From JADMJV01 sp964649085 (GTDB lineage Bacteria > Vulcanimicrobiota > Xenobia > Xenobiales > JADMJV01): a DNA stretch of 64,000 bases. Within the stretch, counting starts at the first letter, position 1; the number at the start of each line of letters is the position of its first letter. The notes beneath the pieces are model-generated. The model saw only the letters and a program-made list of their open reading frames with translations, was not told where the DNA came from and did not search any database. This document shows positions 52,408 through 59,843 of this stretch, in pieces. A program made the translations under genes and the position numbers. The stretch spans positions 23,620 to 87,619 of the forward strand of contig CAZYPN010000029.1 in assembly GCA_964649085.1 (NCBI GenBank), given 5' to 3'.

Positions 52408-54153
52408 ATGGGTTCCTGGAAGCTACAGAAGCTCTATCTCAACACGCCTTCCGGCCTGCAGCCGGTCGATCCATTGCCCGAGTGGAAATTTGACTTTGGC
52501 ACTCTGGTCTCGGCCAGGTTGCAGCGACCCTTCTGGTTGCTGCTGGAAACGGCTACGCTGCAGGCGCGAGTGTTCGCCGCTGAAGCCGGTATCGCCAGCG
52601 GAGAAGAACTTACCGGGGAGCTGCGCAAGGAGTGCTTTTCGGCCTTCACCGAGGTGATGAAGACCGCAGCCAATCCGGTTGCTCAGGGAACTTCCATCTG
52701 GCTTCTGGTGGCTCGGCAGCCTATGGCCGAGGCCTTGCCTCCGCTCGAGGGTCGCAAGTTGCCTGAGGCCGGATTTCTGAAAGACCTGACCGCCCGCTTT
52801 GAGAAAGACAAGAACAAGCAGAAGTTGCTGCAGTTAGCCGATGGCATCGAGGAGCGACACGACTGGGTGATGGAGTTGCTTGGTCAGGACCGCTACAACT
52901 CGCGATCCAGCTTCGTCTCGGAACGATTCTACGAGTCGATTGCCAGCTACCTTGCCTACGAAGCGATCGAAGAGTTGCGCTCGGAACAGTCCGGCGTTTC
53001 CATGGCACCGGTCGCGGCTTCCAAACCCCAGAATTTCTGGGCCGAGAGAGTTCACCTGCATATTCTGGAGATTCGGGTGGGCCGAGCCTTGCTGAGCCTG
53101 GTTGACCCGAATGAGGGCAGTCCGCTGGTGGCCCGAGTGGGCACGATTCGCAATCAGGTACACGAGCAACTCGGCATCATCATTCCCGGAATTCGCTTTC
53201 GCGACGACTTGAATCTTCCGCCCGATACCTACGAAATCGCGTTGCGCGGTCAGGTTGTGGCCAGAGGGCAACTGCGTGCTAAAGAGATGCTATCTATTGG
53301 ACCTCTCCACAAATTGGAAGAGGTTGTGCAAGCAACTCCGGGAGGAGCGGTCGTCCAGGATCCGGTGTATGCAATGCCCGGGTGTTGGACCGACCAGCGC
53401 GAGGTGAGTGAGAAGCAGGGGTGTATGCTGTTCAGCGCCGAGCAATTGCTGGGGGCTCATCTGGTGGACGTCATCTTCATGCATGCTGCCGAAATCTTTG
53501 ACTTCGATGCTTTTGAGGGCCTCATGGAGCTGCACCGAAACCATTACCCGCGGCTTCACCGCGAACTGGAGCGGCGCAGCGTGGAGCGGTTCCACCTGTG
53601 GAACGTGTTGAAGGAGTTACTGTCCGAGCGGGTCTCGATTCGCGACCTGAGCCTGATTTTGGAAACGCTGATCGGGCATGCTCAGGCCGGGCAGGCCGAA
53701 TGCGTAGAGCGTTGTCGGCGCGCGCTGTGGCGTCAGCTGACCCGGGTCCATGCCCACAGCAATACCGATGTTGAGGTGGTGGGACTCAGCTCGGAGCAAG
53801 AAGATATCCTTCGCCGGGGCGAAGCCTCCGAGATGCTGGAGTTGGGGCAGAAGCTGGTCCAACTGTTTCGGGGTCCCACCGACCGGGGGCGCGGTCTGGT
53901 GTTTCTGGTGGCTCCCGAGTTTCGCCGCCCGCTGCGTGACCTGTTGCGTCCGTCTTTGCCGCGAGCGTCCTTCCTGTCGCTGGAAGAGATCGATGGCGAG
54001 CAGTTACTGGAAGTGATCGAACTGACGGCCTGGCGAGAGGCTCGTAGCCTGGACGCCGAGGAACCGGCCTCCGAGCCGATCGGATGGAAGGCTCGTCTGC
54101 AGCAGGTGCGGGCTTCGCTGCGAGATTGGTGGACTCGCAGCGAAGCCGTGTGA
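52408..54153 (+). CDS. soluble protein with FlhA/SctV C-terminal domain, no membrane part
   Basis: The protein is 581 residues. From about 212 to 565 it follows the cytoplasmic half of the export gate FlhA/LcrD: 'VHLHILEIRVGRALLSLVD', 'HEQLGIIIPGIRFRDDLNLP', 'YEIALRGQVVARGQL', 'GAHLVDVIFMHAAEIFDFD', 'LLSERVSIRDLSLILETLI' and 'LVAPEFRRPLRDLLRPSLPR'. Normal FlhA has about 330 residues of membrane helices before this; here they are replaced by a soluble, helical part of about 210 residues. No other export or flagellar gene is in the window. In secretion systems this domain forms a nonameric ring that receives chaperone-substrate complexes, so this protein may form a ring with a different use. 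Confidence 0.8.
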   Translation: MGSWKLQKLYLNTPSGLQPVDPLPEWKFDFGTLVSARLQRPFWLLLETATLQARVFAAEAGIASGEELTGELRKECFSAFTEVMKTAANPVAQGTSIWLLVARQPMAEALPPLEGRKLPEAGFLKDLTARFEKDKNKQKLLQLADGIEERHDWVMELLGQDRYNSRSSFVSERFYESIASYLAYEAIEELRSEQSGVSMAPVAASKPQNFWAERVHLHILEIRVGRALLSLVDPNEGSPLVARVGTIRNQVHEQLGIIIPGIRFRDDLNLPPDTYEIALRGQVVARGQLRAKEMLSIGPLHKLEEVVQATPGGAVVQDPVYAMPGCWTDQREVSEKQGCMLFSAEQLLGAHLVDVIFMHAAEIFDFDAFEGLMELHRNHYPRLHRELERRSVERFHLWNVLKELLSERVSIRDLSLILETLIGHAQAGQAECVERCRRALWRQLTRVHAHSNTDVEVVGLSSEQEDILRRGEASEMLELGQKLVQLFRGPTDRGRGLVFLVAPEFRRPLRDLLRPSLPRASFLSLEEIDGEQLLEVIELTAWREARSLDAEEPASEPIGWKARLQQVRASLRDWWTRSEAV

Positions 54154-54211
54154 AGGTGCCCTGGCGACGATTGGGAATTTCTCTTTACTTGACAGAAGGC
54201 GGGGCTTGTTC

Positions 54212-54352
54212 ATGGATCCCAAAACCATTTCCTCGATTGTCGACCTGGGTATTTTTTTCGTCTTGATCATCGTATTCGACTGGGGATTCATCCCGGCGCT
54301 CATCGTGTCGGTGCTGGCCGGCATGGTGGTCCACAAAGTGCTGAGCCGCTAA
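54212..54352 (+). CDS. 46-residue membrane protein
   Basis: A short frame from ATG 54212: MDPKTISSIVDLGIFF, then a hydrophobic stretch to residue 40, ending HKVLSR. One membrane helix, or a tight hairpin of two. GGCGGGG lies about 8 bases before the start. It begins 58 bases after the FlhA-C-like gene and ends overlapping the convergent VWA gene by 4 bases. No family is known. If real, it could give the soluble FlhA-C-like protein a membrane partner. Confidence 0.45.
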   Translation: MDPKTISSIVDLGIFFVLIIVFDWGFIPALIVSVLAGMVVHKVLSR

Positions 54353-56529
54353 CGCACGGCCAGTCTGCGGCCATTCCACAGGCGGTCGTGGGTTTCAGCC
54401 AGAGCGGTCTCGATCGGGTCGCTGAGGTACCAGCCCAGGTCGGCACCGTGTAAGGCGCCTACGGCCGCACCCACGAGCATGGCCAGCGTGTCCGGCTCGT
54501 GCGTGTTCCGCAGGGCCTCACGCAACGCCTGGTGGGGGTCGTGGCCATGGCGCTCCAGGATGTACAGGGCGCTGGGAACCTGCTCTAGCAGATAGGCCCC
54601 GCTGCCCCAGGTTTGCAGGGCTCGTTCGGCTGTCCAGTCGTGGATGCTGGCCCGGGCCATGGGACCGTCGAGGAAGTCGCTGAGGCTGCCTTGCCAGCCC
54701 TGTATTCCCCTCCATTGGCCCCGATAGCGCGCGAAACTATGCGGCCGGATCGCCTGGTGAAATCGCTGTCGATACCAGCGCGGGGCCGGCGGGCGGTCCA
54801 TCTGAAGCAGGTCCCACAGCAGGGCGCAATAGCCCAGGGCGGCAGTGATGGCCAGTTCGTCTCGGTGGGTGATGACCGTAGCGGCGGCCACAAGTTGCCA
54901 GAGGTCTCCTGGCCGTCCGGCCGCCGGGATCAGCAGCAGGGGGCAGATGCGACGCAGGGCGGCGCAGCCGGCCGTGGGGCTACCCAGCTGGCTGAGCCGG
55001 CGTATCCCCTGGTCATAACGGCTGCGAAACTTCTGCTGGCTGTTGGTCGGGTGCAACAGGGGCTGGTTGCGCAGCGCCTGGGCCAGTTCCATGGCTTCGA
55101 ATTCGCGGCCCGAGGCGACCATCTGCAGGGTGGCCAGCGAAAGCGCCGCACCCTCGCCCAGCGGGGCTCGTGGCCCGCGCACCAGGCGTTCGCCGTAGAA
55201 GTGGCCGCGCAGCATGCCCTCTACTCGCTGCCAGCCGGGCTGCGACGCTCCCGGGACCCAGCCTGGCAGTTGAAGGCGCCCCAGAGCCTCTTGCAGCTCG
55301 TGATGCTGTTGCCGGCTATAGCCTTGGCCATAGCCCTGGGCGTGGCCGTGGCCGTGTCCGTGCCCATGCATGGTGGCTTTTTTGTGGCCGCTGCTGTGAT
55401 CGCCCTGCTCCAGCGTGCGCACCAGGTCTTGCAGGCGCATTTGTTCGCCGTTGGGCAATCCGGGCAGTCGCTTTGCCGCCTTGAGAACCGACAGTGCGGT
55501 TTGTTCCTCGCCGCGACGCAGGTGGTCCATGGCCCTCTCGGTTTCTCTTGTGGCCAGCGCAATCGCCACGGCTTCTTCGACCCGTGGGCAGGATTCCAGG
55601 CAATCCCATTCGGCTGCCGATACCGCGGGAAGACTGAGCCTGGCCAGTTGCTGCTGGCGCTGTCCTTGTTGAGGGCAATGCCAGCTCAACACGACCTCCA
55701 ACAGTTGGTCTGCTTGGATTTCCGCCGCAACCCTGAGGCGAAGGGCCACAGCCAGGGGCTGGTGCAGAACGAGATTGGCCAGCTGGCAACGACCACCCTC
55801 GTCGAGATGGACTTTAGCCAGCCACTCCAACTGGACACCCGGGGAGGGCCTCAGTTCCAGGCGCACTTCAGTGCCCACGGTGGCCAGTAGAGAGGCGACT
55901 TCCAGCTGGAAGAATTCGGCCACCTGGTGGTGGTCCTCGAGGTAGTAATGATTGCCCTGTCCGCAACGGGCCATGGAGCTCAGCAGCTGTTCATTGTATC
56001 CAGCACCAAAACCCAGCGTGGTGGTTTGGATGCCCTCGCGAGCCAGAGCCTCTACCTGTTGACACAGGGCCTGGCTGCTGGTCTGGCCGCAGTTGGCCTC
56101 GCCATCGGTCATCACCACCAGTCGATTGATGCGCCGTGCATGGCTGGAAGCCTGAACCTGTTGGCCCCCCGCACAGAGACCCTCCCAGAGGTTGGTTTCA
56201 CCCTGTGCCCAAAGTTGTTCCAGTGCCGCCAGCAGGCTGTCGGGGTTGAGGGCCGGCTGACTTTCCAGGAGCACTTCAGCCTTATGGTTGAAGGCCGTCA
56301 GACTGACATAATCCTCGGGGGTCAATCGCCGCACGGCTTGCCGGGTGGCCGCCAGCGTCATGGCCAACTTGGGTCCGTGCATGGAGCCCGAACGGTCGAG
56401 CACCAAACCCAGATTGACCTGGGGGCGCGTCGAGCCAGCCGTGGCTGGGGCTTGAATGCCCACCAGAACCTCAAGCTCGGTGACCTGCTGGTGGCGACGG
56501 GCGGACTTGCGTGGGAGCAACTCGATCAT
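54349..56529 (-). CDS. von Willebrand A domain - ADP-ribosylglycohydrolase-like fusion
   Basis: The protein is 726 residues from ATG 56529 (GGAGG 7 bases upstream). The VWA domain spans about 38-215, with the MIDAS motif DRSGS (45-49), Thr and Asp in 'VVMTDGEANCG' and a following strand-rich part, as in bacterial VWA/VIT-like proteins. A His/Gly stretch (about 412-422, HGHGHGHGH) then leads to a DraG-like domain of about 300 residues ('EGMLRGHFYGERL', 'EPDTLAMLVGAAVGALHGA'). DraG enzymes remove ADP-ribose using two Mg2+ held by T-D-D-T and D-T-D-T; both are altered here, so activity is doubtful. It is likely cytosolic. Confidence 0.65.
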   Translation of the reverse strand: MIELLPRKSARRHQQVTELEVLVGIQAPATAGSTRPQVNLGLVLDRSGSMHGPKLAMTLAATRQAVRRLTPEDYVSLTAFNHKAEVLLESQPALNPDSLLAALEQLWAQGETNLWEGLCAGGQQVQASSHARRINRLVVMTDGEANCGQTSSQALCQQVEALAREGIQTTTLGFGAGYNEQLLSSMARCGQGNHYYLEDHHQVAEFFQLEVASLLATVGTEVRLELRPSPGVQLEWLAKVHLDEGGRCQLANLVLHQPLAVALRLRVAAEIQADQLLEVVLSWHCPQQGQRQQQLARLSLPAVSAAEWDCLESCPRVEEAVAIALATRETERAMDHLRRGEEQTALSVLKAAKRLPGLPNGEQMRLQDLVRTLEQGDHSSGHKKATMHGHGHGHGHAQGYGQGYSRQQHHELQEALGRLQLPGWVPGASQPGWQRVEGMLRGHFYGERLVRGPRAPLGEGAALSLATLQMVASGREFEAMELAQALRNQPLLHPTNSQQKFRSRYDQGIRRLSQLGSPTAGCAALRRICPLLLIPAAGRPGDLWQLVAAATVITHRDELAITAALGYCALLWDLLQMDRPPAPRWYRQRFHQAIRPHSFARYRGQWRGIQGWQGSLSDFLDGPMARASIHDWTAERALQTWGSGAYLLEQVPSALYILERHGHDPHQALREALRNTHEPDTLAMLVGAAVGALHGADLGWYLSDPIETALAETHDRLWNGRRLAVR

Positions 56530-56753
56530 GGGGATGCCTCCTGAACTTAGGTTGCGCGCAAGTGTATACATTACACTAAGTGGATGGGCATTCCTGCTCC
56601 GGCTGAAGCAGCTCTAAAACCACCACGGGGAAGAGGATCAAGCTGCTTACAGGTCGGCAAGAACCTGGCAGTCTGGGAAAGTTACACTGCAGTTGGAAGA
56701 GCTCAGTGTCCCGCCGAGGACCGGGCCGCCACCACGGAATGGAGAGCAATATA
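56530..56753. promoter_or_regulatory. divergent promoter region with inverted repeat
   Basis: A 224-base gap between the VWA gene (minus) and a small gene (plus). AGTGTA (56561-56566) and TACACT (56572-56577) form an inverted repeat around TACAT, with TATACA inside that could act as a -10 box for the VWA gene. The rest shows no gene. GGAGAG lies 8 bases before ATG 56754. Confidence 0.4.
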
Positions 56754-56888
56754 ATGAGCAACGGATTTCGCTATGCCATGCTGGCCGAAGAGCCCAACTT
56801 CGAGGCTCCCGACGAACACACCGAGTGGCTGGAGCAGTTTTCCTTCGTGCCGCTGCCCGAGGGTCACGAGATTCCGCGCTTCCGCTGA
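56754..56888 (+). CDS. 44-residue soluble protein before the acyl-CoA synthetase gene
   Basis: It starts at ATG 56754 with GGAGAG 8 bases upstream, MSNGFRYAMLAEEPNFEAPD, and ends EGHEIPRFR. It is acidic and aromatic, with no Cys, no signal and no membrane helix. The synthetase gene starts 36 bases after its stop, so they are probably co-transcribed. No family known. It could be a regulatory subunit, a peptide tag substrate or a small precursor peptide; nothing in the sequence decides. Confidence 0.5.
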   Translation: MSNGFRYAMLAEEPNFEAPDEHTEWLEQFSFVPLPEGHEIPRFR

Positions 56889-56924
56889 GGCAGGTGGTGC
56901 CCGCGATCGGGCTAACTGGACAGG

Positions 56925-58514
56925 GTGAGTTTCAGCTATCGGGATGTGACTGTGGGGGGGCTGCTGCAACGTCTGGCTCAGGATCTCCCCAACCATCGGG
57001 CCCTCACCTATGGCCCCCAGCATTGGACCTTTCAACAGCTGTATGAGCACAGCGTGCAATTGGCCGGGGGGTTTGCGCGCCTGGGGATTGGCCGGGGTGA
57101 CCGAGTTGCCGTCTGGCTGAACAACCGCCCCGAGTGGGTCCAGTCTTTCTTTGCGCTGGCCCATTTGGGAGCCATTCTGGTCACGGTGAATACCGGGCTC
57201 CGCAGCCACGAACTCGAGTATCTATTGCAGCAAAGCGGTGCTCGGGCGCTGGTATATATGGAGGGTGTGGCCACCAACAGCTACCGCGAATCGGTGTCGG
57301 CCCTGGGCCCTCTTCCTCATCTACAGCGCAAGATTTTTGTAGACGCCGACCCGCCTCACGACGCCGTGGCCTGGGCCACTCTGCTGGAGCCTTCGCCACC
57401 GACCCGGTTTCCCGATGTGGCTCTCGACGACTGTATCAACATGCAGTACACCTCTGGCACTACGGGCTTTCCCAAAGGGGTGCGTCTCACCAGTCGCAAC
57501 ATTGTGAACAACGCCTTCTGGCTGGGTCAGGGCCTGGGATATACTCCCAACGACCGGCTGTGTCTTTGTGTGCCGCTGTTTCACTGCTTCGGATGCGTGA
57601 TTGGCGTGCTGGGAGCCTATACTCACGGAGCCTCGCTGGTATTGATCGACCAGTTTGAGCCCCGGCGGGTTCTGAGCGCGGTGCAAGAGCATCGCTGCAC
57701 GGCCCTCTATGGTGTTCCCACCATGTTTTTGGCCGAGTTGGAGCATCCCGAATTTTCGCGTTTCGATCTCAGCAGCTTGCGCACGGGCGTCATGGCGGGT
57801 TCTCTCTGTCCGGAAGCCCTGATGGTTCAGGTGATGGAGAAGATGCATCTCAAGGAGATGACGATCGCCTATGGGCTCACCGAGGCTTCACCCGCCATCA
57901 CCCAGACTCCCCGCCACGATTCCCTACAGCTGCGCACGCAGACGGTAGGCAAGGTCTTGCCCGAACTCGAGGTGGAAATTCGCGATCCGCTCTCGGGCGT
58001 GGTGCTTGGGCCAGGCCAGGAGGGCGAACTGATGGTGCGCGGCTACAATGTGATGCAGGGCTACCACGACGATCCCGAAGCCAGCGCGCGCGCTGTGGAC
58101 CAGCAGGGCTGGCTGCGCACCGGCGACCTGGCCTGCATGGATAGCGCAGGCTATATTCGGGTTACCGGCAGAATCAAGGATATCATCATCCGCGGGGGCG
58201 AGAACATTTCGCCTAAGGAGGTGGAAGACTTTCTGCGCACTCACCCTGACCTGCTGGATGTTTCGGTGTTCGGGGTGCCCCACCGGCGGCTTGGGGAAAC
58301 GGTGGCTGCGGCTCTTCGGATTCGTCCCGGCCGGCCTGCCCCCGATCTTCAGGAGCTGCAGGATTTTTGCCTCGGTCAACTGGCTCACTTCAAAATTCCC
58401 CAGTTCGTCGAGGTGGTCGAAGAGTTTCCCCTGACACCCTCGGGCAAAATTCAGAAGTTTCGCCTTCGCGAGGCCTGGATCGAGCGACATGGCGGATTGG
58501 AAACAATTTCGTAA
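56925..58514 (+). CDS. AMP-forming acyl-CoA synthetase
   Basis: The protein is 529 residues from GTG 56925. Adenylation motifs are in order: 'MQYTSGTTGFPKGVRLT' (P-loop), 'IAYGLTEASP', 'GWLRTGDLACMDSAGY' and 'GRIKDIIIRGGENISPKEVE', ending with the catalytic Lys in 'LTPSGKIQKFRLRE'. The set fits medium/long-chain acyl-CoA ligases. It makes acyl-AMP and then acyl-CoA. Small proteins lie 36 bases upstream and 70 bases downstream. No beta-oxidation gene is near. Acyl chain length cannot be read. Confidence 0.9.
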   Translation: MSFSYRDVTVGGLLQRLAQDLPNHRALTYGPQHWTFQQLYEHSVQLAGGFARLGIGRGDRVAVWLNNRPEWVQSFFALAHLGAILVTVNTGLRSHELEYLLQQSGARALVYMEGVATNSYRESVSALGPLPHLQRKIFVDADPPHDAVAWATLLEPSPPTRFPDVALDDCINMQYTSGTTGFPKGVRLTSRNIVNNAFWLGQGLGYTPNDRLCLCVPLFHCFGCVIGVLGAYTHGASLVLIDQFEPRRVLSAVQEHRCTALYGVPTMFLAELEHPEFSRFDLSSLRTGVMAGSLCPEALMVQVMEKMHLKEMTIAYGLTEASPAITQTPRHDSLQLRTQTVGKVLPELEVEIRDPLSGVVLGPGQEGELMVRGYNVMQGYHDDPEASARAVDQQGWLRTGDLACMDSAGYIRVTGRIKDIIIRGGENISPKEVEDFLRTHPDLLDVSVFGVPHRRLGETVAAALRIRPGRPAPDLQELQDFCLGQLAHFKIPQFVEVVEEFPLTPSGKIQKFRLREAWIERHGGLETIS

Positions 58515-58584
58515 AGCCGCGCCAAGGGTCGGAAAAATACTCGAGGTACAATCAGGGAAAAGAGATACACCCTGAGGAGACACC

Positions 58585-58815
58585 ATGCACATCCAGTCTA
58601 AGGTTTATACCGCCAACACTCAGCGCAGCTCGCGTTCCGAGCGCACTCCCGGCCCCGACGACGTTCCCCCCGAGTTCCCCGAGCGTCACACCGAGCCCGG
58701 TCCCGACGATGTTTACGACCCCGACTTTTCGCCGCGCCGCGGCGGTTCCGACTATGACGGCCCCCACTTCTACGAGGGTGGCGGCGGCGGCGGCTTCGGA
58801 GGCGTGCTCTTCTAA
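58585..58815 (+). CDS. 76-residue Pro/Gly-rich small protein
   Basis: It starts MHIQSKVYTANTQRSSRSER; two 'GPDDV' segments (about 23-27 and 39-43) make a short internal repeat with 'PE(F)PERHTEPGPDD', and a run of six Gly precedes the end GFGGVLF. It is acidic and Pro-rich in the middle, with no Cys and no signal. AGGAG lies about 8 bases before the ATG. It follows the acyl-CoA synthetase by 70 bases, and its stop overlaps the convergent meaB gene by 4 bases. No family known; a leader-plus-Gly-rich-core layout is seen in some precursor peptides, but no maturation gene is near. Confidence 0.5.
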   Translation: MHIQSKVYTANTQRSSRSERTPGPDDVPPEFPERHTEPGPDDVYDPDFSPRRGGSDYDGPHFYEGGGGGGFGGVLF

Positions 58816-59768
58816 GCCGAATCCGGGAAAAATTGCTGCAGAGCTTGTTCCGGGGTCGAACGTCCAGCTGCGACGTCGGCCCTGGTTCGTTTCCAGGCTT
58901 CTGCGGACCGACCCATGAATTCTGCCAGCAGGCACTGCTCCAGCCCCCGCTCCAGCCAGTAGACGTTCTGCTGCGAACGCAAATGCGTCAGGTCACTTCC
59001 CAGAAACTCACGGTGCTTTGTCAGACTCTCATAAAGAGGGCTCAGGCTCTCGGGTTGAAGTGCCGAGCCCGTCAGAACCGGGGCCTGCCAGCCCGGCGTG
59101 CGAGCGGGCAGCAGCCGCAGTGCCAGCGACAGTTGATTGGCCGTGGTGCGGGCCAGGGCGAGCCTTTCGCCGTCGGCCTTGTTGACGAAGATCAGGTCGG
59201 CGGTCTCCATCAGGCCTCGCTTCATGCCCTGCAGGTCGTCGCCGGCTCCGGGCAGGGCCAGCAACAGCACGCTGTCGACCAGTTCGGCCACGGCCACCTC
59301 CGATTGTCCCACCCCTACGGTCTCTACGAGGATCAGGTCGTAGCCGGCGGCCTCGAGCAACAGCATGGCCTCGCGCGTTCTGCGGGCCACGCCGCCCAGC
59401 GCTCCCGCGGCCGGCGAGGGTCGCACAAAGGCGTGGGGACTCTTCGAGAGTTCCTCCATGCGTGTCTTGTCTCCCAGGATACTGCCCCCGCTGCGCTGAC
59501 TGCTGGGATCAATGGCCAGCACGCCTACCCGCCGGCCCTGCTGTATGGCCAGCAGCCCCAAGGTTTCGATCAGGCTGCTTTTGCCCACTCCGGGTGGACC
59601 TGTAATTCCCACGCGATGGCCTGCCCGATGGCCGGTGGGTAGGTGCTCCAGCAGTTCGCGAGCCTGCCGTTGGTGTTCATTGCGACTGCTTTCTACCAGA
59701 GTAAGGGCTCGGGCAACCGAGCCGCGCTCTCCCCGCTTCACACCTTCGACCAACTGACGCCAATCCAT
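58812..59768 (-). CDS. meaB: MeaB-type GTPase chaperone of methylmalonyl-CoA mutase
   Basis: The protein is 318 residues from ATG 59768. G1 is 'GITGPPGVGKSSLIETL' (57-64), followed by 'VLAIDPSSQRSGGSILGDKT', 'LILVETVGVGQSEVAV' and 'FVNKADGE'. This is the MeaB/ArgK group of G3E GTPases, which load and protect B12-dependent mutases. No mutase gene is in the window, so its partner is elsewhere. It is divergent from the RsbW-GNAT gene by 75 bases and converges with the Gly-rich small protein. Confidence 0.9.
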   Translation of the reverse strand: MDWRQLVEGVKRGERGSVARALTLVESSRNEHQRQARELLEHLPTGHRAGHRVGITGPPGVGKSSLIETLGLLAIQQGRRVGVLAIDPSSQRSGGSILGDKTRMEELSKSPHAFVRPSPAAGALGGVARRTREAMLLLEAAGYDLILVETVGVGQSEVAVAELVDSVLLLALPGAGDDLQGMKRGLMETADLIFVNKADGERLALARTTANQLSLALRLLPARTPGWQAPVLTGSALQPESLSPLYESLTKHREFLGSDLTHLRSQQNVYWLERGLEQCLLAEFMGRSAEAWKRTRADVAAGRSTPEQALQQFFPDSA

Positions 59769-59843
59769 CGGCCTTCGTACGCGTTTTTCTGGACCAAATC
59801 CTCTTGTTGCAGGTGCCTGATCGGGCGCTGCGAACCCGGCCCG

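Noticed and set aside
52408..54153. Reading the FlhA-like gene as part of a flagellar or type III secretion cluster
   Set aside because: No FliP/Q/R, FlhB, ATPase, hook or needle gene is found in 64 kb, and the membrane half of FlhA is absent.
54188..54193. TTGACA as a -35 box for the 46-residue gene
   Set aside because: It lies only about 20 bases before the ATG, leaving no room for a -10 box and leader.
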